Positions 6,391 through 14,570 are shown, numbered from the stretch's first letter. The stretch: 50,947 bases of DNA from a virus (IMGVR_UViG_3300042904_000032:1-50947); one strand, 5' to 3'. Notes: generated by a model from the sequence alone, not told the origin. Numbers and translations: made by a program.

Positions 6391-7104
6391 TTACACGAAA
6401 ATCTCTTCCATGTCAAGCTTGTTAGGGCCTATTTTTAATTCACACGTCATTGGAAGAGAGAAATCATACCCATAATGTTGCTTACACAAAGCGGGCACCT
6501 TCTCAACCGATGTCTTCATCATCTTAGCCACATCAAGCACATATTCCTCTGGAGAATCAGCCACAAGGCTGTCATGGATGGTCCCTACGAACAGCGCGGG
6601 AATACCAGACATCTTAAGAGATTGATAAAACTCTATACGGGCAAGCTTCACTAGATCTGCTCCGAAGCCCTGTACGGGATAGTTCTTGATGATGGTGAGG
6701 GGCCATCGATAGCCATTCTTTTCAAACGGAAAATATCGTCCTGAAGGAATGACAATTTGCCCTGTACGCATCACTGTCAACAATAAATCATCGTGCCATT
6801 TCTTTAGTCCTTTATATTTCTCATAATATTGATCAATGACTCCTTGCCAGAATTTCTCTGAAGTACTTACCCCCATGAAGTCAGGATCATGTGCAAAGCT
6901 ATAAGCAGATCCTCCATAAATAATTCTGAAGGTAAGCACCTTTGCAACAAGTCTACCGGCCTTCCCTTCACCAAGTTTAAAAGTGTCTCTGTTTACTTCA
7001 TGAAGATCAATCTTTTCTCGAATCTCTTTAGCAAATGTCTGATCCCCTGATAACTCAGCTGCCGTGACGATTTCCAGGGATTTGACGTCAACATTAATCA
7101 GCAT
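6391..7104 (-). CDS. DNA polymerase, family A, C-terminal half (palm/fingers)
   Basis: This 237-aa frame is the catalytic half of a Pol I/T7-type replicative polymerase. It begins just before motif A (VDVKSLEIVTAAE, catalytic D6) and contains the fingers O-helix motif B with exact R-x3-K-x3-F-x3-YG spacing (R51, K55, F59, Y63) and motif C (H177-D178-S179). The exonuclease and thumb regions are on a separate upstream frame, and an HNH gene lies between them. Both halves together (about 630 aa) match the usual length. The two polypeptides must assemble to give an active enzyme, or be joined by some RNA-level event; no intron is visible. ATG 7104 has no clear ribosome site and may rely on coupling. 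Confidence 0.92.
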   Translation of the reverse strand: MLINVDVKSLEIVTAAELSGDQTFAKEIREKIDLHEVNRDTFKLGEGKAGRLVAKVLTFRIIYGGSAYSFAHDPDFMGVSTSEKFWQGVIDQYYEKYKGLKKWHDDLLLTVMRTGQIVIPSGRYFPFEKNGYRWPLTIIKNYPVQGFGADLVKLARIEFYQSLKMSGIPALFVGTIHDSLVADSPEEYVLDVAKMMKTSVEKVPALCKQHYGYDFSLPMTCELKIGPNKLDMEEIFV

Positions 7105-7568
7105 TCTATTTGAGCTAAAACACCTTTGGCAAAGGAAATTAGTTGTTCTGGAGTGGCGTTCCGTTTCATAAAATTCGCTAACGCAGAAATTACTTGAATA
7201 TTTCCCTTAATATATCCCTTGGAATTATCTATACGATCTAGAGATGCATTAGTTGGTTGAAATCCTTGGCCCTGTGTAGTAGTTAGGTCTACGTTTAAAT
7301 ATACACATTTATCTGGAATAGTAATATCAGATAATTCTAGATTAAATTCTAAATTTTTATATTTAGCATTTTTTCTAGCTTGAGCAAACAACTTTCTTTC
7401 AAAGTTATTTTCAATCCAATTACAATTACTTTTAAACCGTTTATCTTTGCATTTTTTAGCAGACTTGCGACTTATTTCATTCTTACGTTCTCGATTGGAT
7501 TCGGCCCAAAATTTCCATTTTTCTTTGTTTTCTTGATAATACTTTTGTCTATATTCTTTACTATTCAT
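7098..7568 (-). CDS. HNH-type endonuclease inserted between polymerase halves
   Basis: A 156-aa basic protein. The N-terminal 60 residues are repeats of lysine, arginine, asparagine and tyrosine (KYYQENKEKWKFWAESNRERK), a DNA-binding style seen in phage homing nucleases. The C-terminal part holds the nuclease-like core ASLDRIDNSKGYIKGNIQVISALAN, typical of HNH variants. It overlaps the polymerase N-half by 8 nt and the C-half by 7 nt. The codon use is much richer in A and T than its neighbours, consistent with recent arrival. Its target is presumably the uninterrupted polymerase gene between the PNLQN motif and motif A. Confidence 0.85.
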   Translation of the reverse strand: MNSKEYRQKYYQENKEKWKFWAESNRERKNEISRKSAKKCKDKRFKSNCNWIENNFERKLFAQARKNAKYKNLEFNLELSDITIPDKCVYLNVDLTTTQGQGFQPTNASLDRIDNSKGYIKGNIQVISALANFMKRNATPEQLISFAKGVLAQIEC

Positions 7569-8745
7569 ATCTAGTTAGTAACAATTTATCTAACTCCTCA
7601 GGGCAATTTTGTAGGTTAGGACGGGATGATGAAAGGCGGCCCGTGCGGGCGACGTTTTGATTATATTGACCATGAATCAGATTGTCTTGCCATCGTAATG
7701 TAGTCATAAGTTTATGCATACTCTCCAACATTTCCACTACCTTAGAGACTTTAGCACGCTTATCAAGGAGGTCGAGTAAATCCTTATCCTCTTTCCTTCG
7801 GCTTTTAAGTTGCTTAAGAGTCGGCTCATTGGTTTCGTAAAAGAGAGTTCCTTTGTATGTAGGTGCCAAGCATTTCTTGACTGTCGTGCCTTCAAGCGGT
7901 TTAAAGCGGAGTGGGAACGAAATCTCTTTTGTATGCCATGAGCGTTTAACGTATGCCTGCCCTTTCTTTTCGCCGGTCTTGTACACCGCGGGTTCTTCTG
8001 TTGCATACGGATAACTACCATTTCCGCCGTAGATGAGAAGAGATAGATCGTCTCCAGAATTCCAATTGAAATAGGCTTTCGCCTCTTCAGGTATAAAAGT
8101 CCAGAGCTTCTGATCGATAACATCTAAATCATCCTTATAACATCTGAGAGCATAATCAGCACCTTCGTAGTCCCATTTAGCCCCGTTCCATTCTGCTTCC
8201 ATGAGAGTCTTCATGTCCTCCCCTTCTAGAAGCACCAGCGACCTTTGCTTCTCATTCAAAGCCTGTTGCTGCAAAGGGAGCACCTCATAAATGGCCTCAA
8301 CATCCCGGATGTTATATGGCTTAAGAATTTCTATTGGAATGTCTGGTGTATCAATCCCCAATTCCCAATATTCTTTTACCTTATCTTCCTTGGGATCTAG
8401 ACCATAACTTTTTAAGGTGTCATCGAGACTTGCATAGGAAAGGGTTTGCCCAGAAAGAATGAATTCTCCTAGCTGTACATCCCAAATGACACAATCAGGC
8501 GGTGGAGTCCAATTTAGAACACGACGAATCCATAGCAAATCAAACTTACAAGCAAAGTTGACAAAACGAGAGCAACGGCTGAGGGCTTGTCGAAGGACAT
8601 CAAGGAAGTCAATGTCTGTGTAATATTTCCAAATAGTTGGTTCATCATCAATCTTTAAAGCATAGGAAACTAGAAAATTCTGGGGATCAAATACATGACC
8701 CTTATTCTTGGTTGTTGTCTCTACATCAAGAATTACTTGTGCCAT
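7561..8745 (-). CDS. DNA polymerase, family A, N-terminal half (3'-5' exonuclease and thumb)
   Basis: The 394-aa product carries the DnaQ-like proofreading exonuclease: motif I LDVETTT, motif II FVNFACKFDLLWIRR, motif III YNIRDVEAIYEV. The thumb region follows, ending with TGRLSSSRPNLQNCPEELD, the conserved block before palm motif A. The frame then stops (LLLTRYE) and the palm continues in a separate gene at 6391-7104 after an HNH gene. The start ATG comes 3 nt after the helicase stop with no strong ribosome site, so it is probably translationally coupled to the helicase. Confidence 0.92.
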   Translation of the reverse strand: MAQVILDVETTTKNKGHVFDPQNFLVSYALKIDDEPTIWKYYTDIDFLDVLRQALSRCSRFVNFACKFDLLWIRRVLNWTPPPDCVIWDVQLGEFILSGQTLSYASLDDTLKSYGLDPKEDKVKEYWELGIDTPDIPIEILKPYNIRDVEAIYEVLPLQQQALNEKQRSLVLLEGEDMKTLMEAEWNGAKWDYEGADYALRCYKDDLDVIDQKLWTFIPEEAKAYFNWNSGDDLSLLIYGGNGSYPYATEEPAVYKTGEKKGQAYVKRSWHTKEISFPLRFKPLEGTTVKKCLAPTYKGTLFYETNEPTLKQLKSRRKEDKDLLDLLDKRAKVSKVVEMLESMHKLMTTLRWQDNLIHGQYNQNVARTGRLSSSRPNLQNCPEELDKLLLTRYE

Positions 8746-8748
8746 TCA

Positions 8749-9987
8749 TCATGCGTAGTCAATGATGTCTTCATATCTTGCCTGTTGTGTGTTAATCAGC
8801 ACTTCAAAATGCCCATGTTTAAGGGCTGGATCAGAGTCAGGATCACCAAACAACTTGTTCTTGCTTATAGCGAGATAACGCACTCGTTCAAGAGTTTGTT
8901 CATGGACCTTTCCAATTCCCAATACCCAATCTGCTTCGGCTTGGACAGCTGTTTTAGCATTGGCAACGTGGCCCATATTAAGGTAACGCACTCCTTCTGC
9001 TGTTCCGTCAGCTTGTGATACTCCAATGGAGGCATGACCTTCTTTAGCAAGTTCTCTAGCCCATTGGAAAATGCTTCCCAATCGTAGGTCTTCTCGGTCG
9101 TTTTGGAATCCTTTAATTTTAGGTAATTGGTCATATACCACAAGAGCAGGTTCCTCTGAGGAAACAAGGTCTTCAACATCGCGCTTGCCGATGTTAGCAG
9201 AATCATATAGCTGCCAATTATCACCCACACTATTAAGGAACTCCCGTTCATAGAACGCCTCATTCCCCATAAGCTGAGTCAAATCACATCCAAAGAAAGC
9301 CTGTAGTACCCGGAGATTTACCTTGTCTCCCTGTTCCTCATTACAGAACCAGATTACAGGTCTGTCTGTTTGTTGCAGGAAATTAGAAACTTCCGAGGCC
9401 AGGAAGGTAGTTTTCCCTGTTTCAGGTCTAGCGAATATGAATCCAAAGTCCCCAGCACGTAAGGATCCAAGGCTCTTGTTGAGGCAATTAAGTCTCCAAC
9501 GTAATCCTTGCGATTTATAGGTGTTGTGAAGAAGATCGCCCAGCTTGTTGGAAACTCGCCGTAATTGTAGGTGATTGGTGGTAGGTTGGTGTAGTTGCTC
9601 ATATAACTTTAAAAGGGTCTCTAGATTGCCTTCTCCCTTACTAAGCTTAAAGGCCTCCTCAGACAGCTTTAAAGCCTCTCTACGCTGCTTTAGCTGCACC
9701 AGGAGTGCTTCGGGCACCCCCTCGCTTAAACCCTCGGTACGTAGTCTCTCAAACAAGCCCTCATACAAGGCCCTGTCACAGGAGGGATATTTATTGAAGA
9801 AGAAAGCAGACAGATCGTTTAGAGAAACGTCTGTAGCAATGTTATTGTGAAGATCTTCTAGAGCTTCATAGAGATAATAGATTTCCTTAGATATGTCTTT
9901 AATGTCTTTAAGACTTACATATTGAAAATAACTATTAAACTTACTTTTCTCTAGAAGACATAAAATTAGAGTTAGTTCTGGATTCAT
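8749..9987 (-). CDS. DnaB-like replicative helicase
   Basis: The 412-aa protein has a DnaB/RecA-type C-terminal ATPase: Walker A ARPETGKTT (K192, T193), Walker B ALVVYDQL (D286), and a downstream GVSQADG segment typical of motif H3. The N-terminal 150 residues are helical and short for DnaB, with a lysine/leucine-rich linker. It should unwind the fork ahead of the split polymerase, using the separate primase encoded upstream. It follows a 150-nt gap that contains a promoter and hairpins, so it may begin its own transcription unit. Confidence 0.9.
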   Translation of the reverse strand: MNPELTLILCLLEKSKFNSYFQYVSLKDIKDISKEIYYLYEALEDLHNNIATDVSLNDLSAFFFNKYPSCDRALYEGLFERLRTEGLSEGVPEALLVQLKQRREALKLSEEAFKLSKGEGNLETLLKLYEQLHQPTTNHLQLRRVSNKLGDLLHNTYKSQGLRWRLNCLNKSLGSLRAGDFGFIFARPETGKTTFLASEVSNFLQQTDRPVIWFCNEEQGDKVNLRVLQAFFGCDLTQLMGNEAFYEREFLNSVGDNWQLYDSANIGKRDVEDLVSSEEPALVVYDQLPKIKGFQNDREDLRLGSIFQWARELAKEGHASIGVSQADGTAEGVRYLNMGHVANAKTAVQAEADWVLGIGKVHEQTLERVRYLAISKNKLFGDPDSDPALKHGHFEVLINTQQARYEDIIDYA

Positions 9988-10037
9988 TTAATCATATAAA
10001 TATATCTTCGTTTAAGAAAGAAAATAAATCCCCCCTC

Positions 10038-10070
10038 CCCCTTACTGTGTTTACCGTTTAAAGTAAGGGG
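10038..10070 (-). other. Strong hairpin in the helicase leader
   Basis: A perfect 9-bp inverted repeat, CCCCTTACT (10038-10046) and AGTAAGGGG (10062-10070), with a 15-nt loop lies between the promoter at 10.1 kb and the helicase start. On the minus strand it is followed by a G-run, not a U-run, so it is not a standard terminator. It could be an RNA processing or translation-control element for the helicase message. Confidence 0.5.
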
Positions 10071-10082
10071 TTTGCATACGCT

Positions 10083-10107
10083 AAAAAAACAAAGAAGCTA
10101 ATAGCTT
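10083..10107 (-). terminator. Possible weak intrinsic terminator
   Basis: On the minus strand AAGCT-ATT-AGCTT (stem of 5) is followed by CTTTG and seven T. The stem is short and AT-rich, so termination would be weak. It lies after the 72-aa membrane protein gene and overlaps the -10 of the promoter proposed at 10103-10131. Confidence 0.4.
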
Positions 10108-10131
10108 AGCAGAATTTGTAACAGCTGTCAA
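10103..10131 (-). promoter_or_regulatory. Putative sigma70 promoter upstream of helicase
   Basis: On the minus strand TTGACA (10131-10126) is separated by 17 nt from TAAGCT (10108-10103). The -35 is perfect and the -10 matches four of six positions. It would drive the helicase, polymerase and downstream genes. Confidence 0.5.
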
Positions 10132-10137
10132 GCTTTT

Positions 10138-10356
10138 TCACGTTTCCATAGGGTTATCACTTAGAGCCCCACAGCCAACTTTGTAGTTGGTGCCTGGAAG
10201 GGTGAGCACCCCACCTTGGTTATAACAGAAGCCAAATACAGCTCGCTCCCCGAATTCCCGGCCCTGAGCATGCCGATGCTCCCCATAGAAATACCCGCCA
10301 ATGATGGGGCTAACACCAATGAGAGCCATAACTACAATTTTAACATACTTGTTCAT
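10138..10356 (-). CDS. Small membrane or exported protein (72 aa)
   Basis: A 72-aa protein with a positively charged start (MNKYVK) and one hydrophobic stretch (residues 7-24, IVVMALIGVSPIIGGYFY), followed by a soluble part with two cysteines (FGFCYNQ, KVGCGAL). The layout fits a membrane-anchored or secreted small protein with a periplasmic domain. No family is recognised. Its start overlaps the end of the primase gene by 4 nt, so it is co-translated with it, yet it has no evident replication role. Confidence 0.7.
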   Translation of the reverse strand: MNKYVKIVVMALIGVSPIIGGYFYGEHRHAQGREFGERAVFGFCYNQGGVLTLPGTNYKVGCGALSDNPMET

Positions 10357-11093
10357 TTCAATACTTCCTTAATTTCATCTAACGACAAAGCCTTGGGGTC
10401 TTTTGTCGTGGTAATAATTTTCACAGGCCTGCCAGTGAGTAATTCCAATCTGGCCGCCTTTTTAAATGATCGACCTTCTTGATCCTTGTCTAACCAAAGA
10501 ACAATAGGGCGATCTGATTTATCCGAGAGATAATATAAATGGGCTGGATGGATTTCAGTGCCGAATAATGGTAGAGCCTCCGTTATTTGACCAACCTTAT
10601 TAGCACTTAACCAGTCTTCAACCAATATTGTTTGTGCTGCTTGATGGGTTTCCCCCACTGGAAAAGCACCTTTGTGAGAATCTCCTCGGGTGAACCATTT
10701 GCTTCCTTCTCCCCGGATGAGTCTTCCGATGGAAAAGGCCATACTTCCCACGGAGGGAATGCAGAAATAGAGTCGCCCTTCTTTTTCAGAATAGCCGCAG
10801 TTTTCTTTCCAGAAGCTATATGGGAGTCCAAATTGGAGGAGCCATTTCCAAGCCTCTGTAGGAACTTCTCTGGACCAGTCAGTAGGTAGGGTACCTGCTT
10901 GGACATTTAAGCGCTCCTGGGGCCGTTTAAGGGCCTTCTCAGGGCCTTCCCAAGGGGCCGCGACATGCAGTCCACAAGCAAAGCAATGTTTTGTACCATT
11001 TTGGAAGTGTTTAAGGTTGTCTCCGGAACTGTCTTGCCCACGATCCCTACACCTCGGACAGGGGGAACAATTCCTCATCATCGTCATCTTCAA
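10353..11093 (-). CDS. DNA primase (Toprim, zinc-binding)
   Basis: The 246-aa product begins with a zinc ribbon (CPRCRDRGQD and then HCFACG), as in T7 gp4A and DnaG. A Toprim domain follows: ILVEDWLSANKVG (catalytic glutamate) and VLWLDKDQEG (metal aspartates). It should make RNA primers for the helicase-polymerase machinery. The helicase is on a separate gene, unlike T7. The N-terminal start is uncertain: ATG 11093 lies within the upstream zinc-finger gene, and an internal ATG (MRNCSPCP) five codons later is equally likely. It overlaps that gene by 47 nt. Confidence 0.88.
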   Translation of the reverse strand: MKMTMMRNCSPCPRCRDRGQDSSGDNLKHFQNGTKHCFACGLHVAAPWEGPEKALKRPQERLNVQAGTLPTDWSREVPTEAWKWLLQFGLPYSFWKENCGYSEKEGRLYFCIPSVGSMAFSIGRLIRGEGSKWFTRGDSHKGAFPVGETHQAAQTILVEDWLSANKVGQITEALPLFGTEIHPAHLYYLSDKSDRPIVLWLDKDQEGRSFKKAARLELLTGRPVKIITTTKDPKALSLDEIKEVLK

Positions 11094-11250
11094 GATAATT
11101 AATACATTTGTCTAGATCAGATCTACCAATGGTAGGAATATTTAATCCAGCCAAACATTTATTACAAGTATCTAGGAATTCTAGAGTTTCCGCGTGGCGG
11201 AGAGTGCTCTCATAATCTGACAGATTCCTGTCACAGCAAATACACCTCAT
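11047..11250 (-). CDS. Small zinc-finger-like protein (67 aa)
   Basis: A 67-aa protein with two CxxC pairs (MRCICC near residues 3-6, and CNKC near residues 30-33), which can bind one zinc ion. The C-terminus is acidic (LEDDDDEELF). Small zinc proteins of this type are common in phages next to replication genes, but the partner is unknown. The start overlaps the previous gene by 4 nt. Confidence 0.72.
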   Translation of the reverse strand: MRCICCDRNLSDYESTLRHAETLEFLDTCNKCLAGLNIPTIGRSDLDKCINYLEDDDDEELFPLSEV

Positions 11251-11441
11251 GAAAGATCCTCGTATTTATCCTTAAGAAGCTCCAACGGCTGCCACCACAG
11301 ACCACCACCGCAACCGCGTACCTGGACATAGGGTTTTCCTAGAAAATATTTAGTAGGTGTTACTAGAAATGCCCCATAATCTAGAAATCGAACATATTTT
11401 ACACCAAATAATTTAGCATTAAGCCACTGAAAAGGATTCAT
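11247..11441 (-). CDS. Small unknown protein (64 aa)
   Basis: A 64-aa basic, aromatic-rich protein (MNPFQWLNAKLFG, then VRFLDYGAFLVTP, and GCGGGLWWQPLE). No family recognised. Both ends overlap the neighbours by 4 nt (ATGA-type junctions), which strongly supports a real gene in the operon. No membrane segment is clear. Confidence 0.68.
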   Translation of the reverse strand: MNPFQWLNAKLFGVKYVRFLDYGAFLVTPTKYFLGKPYVQVRGCGGGLWWQPLELLKDKYEDLS

Positions 11442-11719
11442 TCTACTGCTTTCTTAGTACCAATTACTACAATATTACCTTGATCTTTTGATCGATAATA
11501 ATGATTCTTATTATGTGCTTTAGGGGAAATATAATGGATATCAAATTCCTTGTCGTTCTTTAGCGATTCTAGGAAATTGCTATCCTGCTGAGAAGGATCA
11601 ACTACAAAAATAATAGTATCTCCAATATTATATTTAGATAGTCCTTTATATTCCCAGGCATTCCTACCCCAAGAATATTGCACTACATTATATCGCAACG
11701 CTCCTTCAACGACGGACAT
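11438..11719 (-). CDS. Unknown protein (93 aa)
   Basis: The product has a mixed alpha/beta look, with a C-terminal strand segment GNIVVIGTKKAVE and an internal VVDPSQQDSNF. No family recognised. I chose ATG 11719 because GGAG lies 7 nt before it; a longer frame reaching 11734 lacks a good ribosome site. The start lies within the last codons of the upstream gene. Confidence 0.68.
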   Translation of the reverse strand: MSVVEGALRYNVVQYSWGRNAWEYKGLSKYNIGDTIIFVVDPSQQDSNFLESLKNDKEFDIHYISPKAHNKNHYYRSKDQGNIVVIGTKKAVE

Positions 11720-11960
11720 TAAAATGCTCCGCAAGTTTAATCATTACAGTGAGGGGCCCGTTAGGTGTGCTCACATGAGCAATGTGCACCCCATCTGTAT
11801 TTTCAGTGGGGGTCTTATGAATTCCTCCAATTACACGAATACCCTTATTTACTTTAGGCTGCTTCATTGTTTGTACAAGAGGATCCATCCCACAGCATTG
11901 ACATGGAAAAGAACGTACTGATTTAACGTTCTTATTCACCTTAGGAAGAGTTTTAGACAT
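11706..11960 (-). CDS. Unknown basic protein (84 aa)
   Basis: The 84-aa protein has a lysine-rich N-terminus (MSKTLPKVNKNVKSVRSF), a CQCCG cysteine cluster that could bind metal, and a C-terminal IKLAEHFNVRR. No family recognised. ATG 11960 was chosen over a longer frame (12071) that lies within the previous gene. The junction with the previous gene is an 8-nt overlap. Confidence 0.62.
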   Translation of the reverse strand: MSKTLPKVNKNVKSVRSFPCQCCGMDPLVQTMKQPKVNKGIRVIGGIHKTPTENTDGVHIAHVSTPNGPLTVMIKLAEHFNVRR

Positions 11961-12423
11961 TCTCTTGAGCTGCTTTCCATACTTCTTCGTAACGAGCCTT
12001 ACCAGATCTAGCAAGATCTTTAGGCATTTTCCCATGATGAGCAGCCCAACCGGACTGCGAATACCATTCATCGAAACTAAGTTTCTTCTTAGCCCGATTC
12101 AATGGGGTAAGTTGTCGTTCAGGAATGGTTACTCCCTCTGCTGACGGTTGTGTGTGGGCGGCCTTGGCGAGCAATGCGCGGGCCGATGTCACAACATCGA
12201 GATCCGGCACGCCCCTGGCAACCATGTCCAGGACGGAGCGCAACGCCGTCAGCAATTCCCCCTGCCCTGCCTCTGCGGCAAAAGTAGGCTTTACATTTTC
12301 TACTTGGCGTTGAGCAACCGGAATGCCATAGGCTGCTTGTTTACGTTCAATGTATTCGGACAAGGTCTTGTCCTCACGGATCTGCCCCGCGTCTTTACTC
12401 TTATGAGCAGGTTTATGAAACAT
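11953..12423 (-). CDS. Unknown protein (156 aa)
   Basis: A 156-aa protein with a basic start (MFHKPAHKSKDAGQIRED), a helical alanine-rich middle (LLTALRSVLDMVARGVPDL) and a C-terminal block FDEWYSQSGWAAHHGKMPKDLARSGKARYEEVWKAA. The C-terminal block resembles short aromatic modules seen in other phage proteins, but I cannot name it. ATG 12423 is favoured because the 178-aa version adds residues inside the upstream gene. Codon use in the middle is more GC-rich than the flanks. Confidence 0.65.
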   Translation of the reverse strand: MFHKPAHKSKDAGQIREDKTLSEYIERKQAAYGIPVAQRQVENVKPTFAAEAGQGELLTALRSVLDMVARGVPDLDVVTSARALLAKAAHTQPSAEGVTIPERQLTPLNRAKKKLSFDEWYSQSGWAAHHGKMPKDLARSGKARYEEVWKAAQENV

Positions 12424-12634
12424 TTCCAAACGCCTCAATATCGTCGGTTGGATCATCAAAGAAATACAGCGACTCTGTGTCGACTTCAATTACTGGGGAG
12501 TCATCACCATCACACTGAAAGTAAGGGTAATTTTCCATTGCATCACGCCAAGCTTGCGCCTGTTCACGCGTTTTAAACCTTCGCGCGCGGCAAGTCCCAT
12601 CACCAAGATTATCCATTACTTCATACCATTTCAT
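12413..12634 (-). CDS. Small acidic protein downstream of ATP-grasp gene (73 aa)
   Basis: A 73-aa acidic protein: MKWYEVMDNLGDG, then a RARRFKTREQAQAWRDAM helix, and a very acidic tail (FFDDPTDDIEAFG). Its start overlaps the stop of the ATP-grasp gene (4 nt), so the two are co-translated. A small acidic protein coupled to a RimK-like ligase could be a substrate or carrier, but it could also be unrelated; nothing in the sequence decides. Confidence 0.7.
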   Translation of the reverse strand: MKWYEVMDNLGDGTCRARRFKTREQAQAWRDAMENYPYFQCDGDDSPVIEVDTESLYFFDDPTDDIEAFGNVS

Positions 12635-13335
12635 TGGAAATACTCCTTCAAAGCATTAACATAATTAACCAATGTAGTACCCATAAGACCGGGGCGACTA
12701 TTCACCTCAAGCACATAACACATATTACGTTTCTCGTTATAAATAATATCCACTGCCCCATAGTTGTAATCACAAGCAGCTACCGCTTTGGTCGCCAATT
12801 CCAACATCCCTTCAGGAGGCACCACATCATTCCGAACATATACATAACCATTAACACAATTACGAACACGGGTGTCCCTATCGCCCTCAAAACCACGTTT
12901 CTTTTTCTTCTGTTGTACATCAATTACTTTTCCGTGGAAGACATGGACCCGGTATTCAGCTTTCTTTGGGATGTATTCTGTATAGACAGATGCTCTAGGA
13001 TACTCTGCATCACCTGACTCAAATTCGATAATTCCACGGCCATTTGTGCTATTGATGAGTGCACGGGCGAAGAGTGTTTTTGCATCAAGTTGCTTAGCCT
13101 CTTCGACACTCGTTGCGTACGCAGGAGCGCTGATTTGATTTTCTCGGAATCGTTCATATTGTTCAATCTTGTCCAAAGGATGTTGTGTAACTATAAATGC
13201 CTTATGTTTCCATTGACGTTTCTGTGACCAGCGACGAGAAGAAATCCGAAAAGATTGCATCCCGTCTGATGATAGACCTTGTTGCAAGGCCTTCGCAAAC
13301 TTTGATCCCACTGGATCAACAACAATATATTTCAT
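12631..13335 (-). CDS. ATP-grasp ligase (RimK-like)
   Basis: A 234-aa ATP-grasp enzyme, which activates a carboxylate as acyl phosphate and joins it to an amine. Visible motifs are the EYRVHVFHGKVIDVQQ segment (residues 127-142) with a following lysine/arginine run, AVDIIYN (D195) and VLEVNSRPGL (E210, N212), the metal/ATP ligands of the family. The short N-terminal domain suggests a minimal RimK-type fold. It sits in a seven-gene cluster with two amidoligases and two glutamine amidotransferase-like genes, so the product is likely a peptide-like amide. Its start overlaps the stop of the class-II GATase by one base (TAATG). Confidence 0.9.
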   Translation of the reverse strand: MKYIVVDPVGSKFAKALQQGLSSDGMQSFRISSRRWSQKRQWKHKAFIVTQHPLDKIEQYERFRENQISAPAYATSVEEAKQLDAKTLFARALINSTNGRGIIEFESGDAEYPRASVYTEYIPKKAEYRVHVFHGKVIDVQQKKKKRGFEGDRDTRVRNCVNGYVYVRNDVVPPEGMLELATKAVAACDYNYGAVDIIYNEKRNMCYVLEVNSRPGLMGTTLVNYVNALKEYFQ

Positions 13336-14570
13336 TACGATGCCAAACTTTTACATTCCACTACATCAGTGACTTCCAGCATAGCATGATATTGCTTGGT
13401 GCCAGACAGATAACGGGCCATAAGAATATCCGGCCGTGCTTTAAAGAAATTCGTTGAATAATTCACCATTTCTGTTTCACTTTTGCAATCAACCTTCCAT
13501 ACACATACCAATCCCTGATCCCTATCTCCCTCATCCTCTCCAGTCATATTAGACCAACACAAGATACCCCACACATAATATTCTGTGCAATTAGGGGAAT
13601 CGTACATTGGTTGATAATCCTGTCCTTCAATGAGAATGTGACCTGTAACCAGCTTGTTATATCGATGACGAAGGTGGGGAATTACTGATTCGTCATATAC
13701 CTCCACAAACTTCTCAGGGATGACTCGAAAAAGATCTAGAGGACTCTTTCGCCCGAAATGATGCCTATTGCTAGCTTGTGGAGCAGGTAAAGTGCGTTGA
13801 TGATAATTGCCCCCTAGATAGGATCCCCATTCCGCCCCATCCCAAGCAGCACCTGAATATTTATATTCAATGTCTTGATGATTTTCTTTGTATTTATCTC
13901 CATCCATATTAAAGGAAAGAAGTTGACCCTCTTTCACATCATACGGAGGATTTTTAAATTCCAACCCAGCACGACTACCAGCTAGTGCCAACATATCTTT
14001 CTCAGAGCCTAGCAACACACCTCCGTCTTTAAGGTAACCAATAGCGAGCGGCCGATCTTCATTATGGATGGCATAAATAGTCGATTCTTTTACATTGTAC
14101 CAGACAAATGTAAATGCAGCATTAAGTTTCTTAAGGGCCTCAGAAATAGAGGTAGATTCAGCAATTACATGGGCGCATGCTTCCGTGTCTACTTCCGTAT
14201 CCTTATGCTTTTTATGATCCCCTTTATAGGTACCATTTTGCATAAGAATAATATTGTCATTTACGACAAACGGATGAGCATTCTCATCTGTCTTTGCTCC
14301 GCGGGTGGCAGCCCGATTGTGAGCAAAAGCCCAGCGGCCTTTATGAATCAATTCTGAACGGGAATCTTTCCATTCCTTTGTGCTGAGAAAAGCAAATCCA
14401 GGCATTGCTGCTTTATGCACTTGAATATTTTTCTTATTATCTGCATACATAATCCCCGTTGCATCAAAGCCACGGAGAGTATCCATATAAATAAGTTCTT
14501 CTAGTGCCTGGGCCTCTTTGCTACTAAAACCATTACTATAAGAACTAATAATTCCCACAATTCCACACAT
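13335..14570 (-). CDS. Class-II glutamine amidotransferase (Ntn) protein
   Basis: A 411-aa protein that begins MCGIVGII, with Cys2 as the N-terminal nucleophile exposed after Met removal. Other GATase-II signatures are RGFDATGIMYA, HNRAATRGA, LMQNGTYKG (oxyanion Asn/Gly) and DTEACAHVI. It should hydrolyse glutamine to ammonia, or act as an amidase on a gamma-glutamyl amide. The C-terminal 200 residues are not an asparagine synthase or PRPP domain and I do not recognise them. The phage therefore lacks a synthase domain in this chain; the ammonia or amide acceptor is presumably handled by the neighbouring ligases. Confidence 0.88.
   Translation of the reverse strand: MCGIVGIISSYSNGFSSKEAQALEELIYMDTLRGFDATGIMYADNKKNIQVHKAAMPGFAFLSTKEWKDSRSELIHKGRWAFAHNRAATRGAKTDENAHPFVVNDNIILMQNGTYKGDHKKHKDTEVDTEACAHVIAESTSISEALKKLNAAFTFVWYNVKESTIYAIHNEDRPLAIGYLKDGGVLLGSEKDMLALAGSRAGLEFKNPPYDVKEGQLLSFNMDGDKYKENHQDIEYKYSGAAWDGAEWGSYLGGNYHQRTLPAPQASNRHHFGRKSPLDLFRVIPEKFVEVYDESVIPHLRHRYNKLVTGHILIEGQDYQPMYDSPNCTEYYVWGILCWSNMTGEDEGDRDQGLVCVWKVDCKSETEMVNYSTNFFKARPDILMARYLSGTKQYHAMLEVTDVVECKSLAS

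Noticed and set aside
12148-12576. A 142-codon plus-strand frame
   Set aside because: Antisense to well-packed minus genes; no motif.
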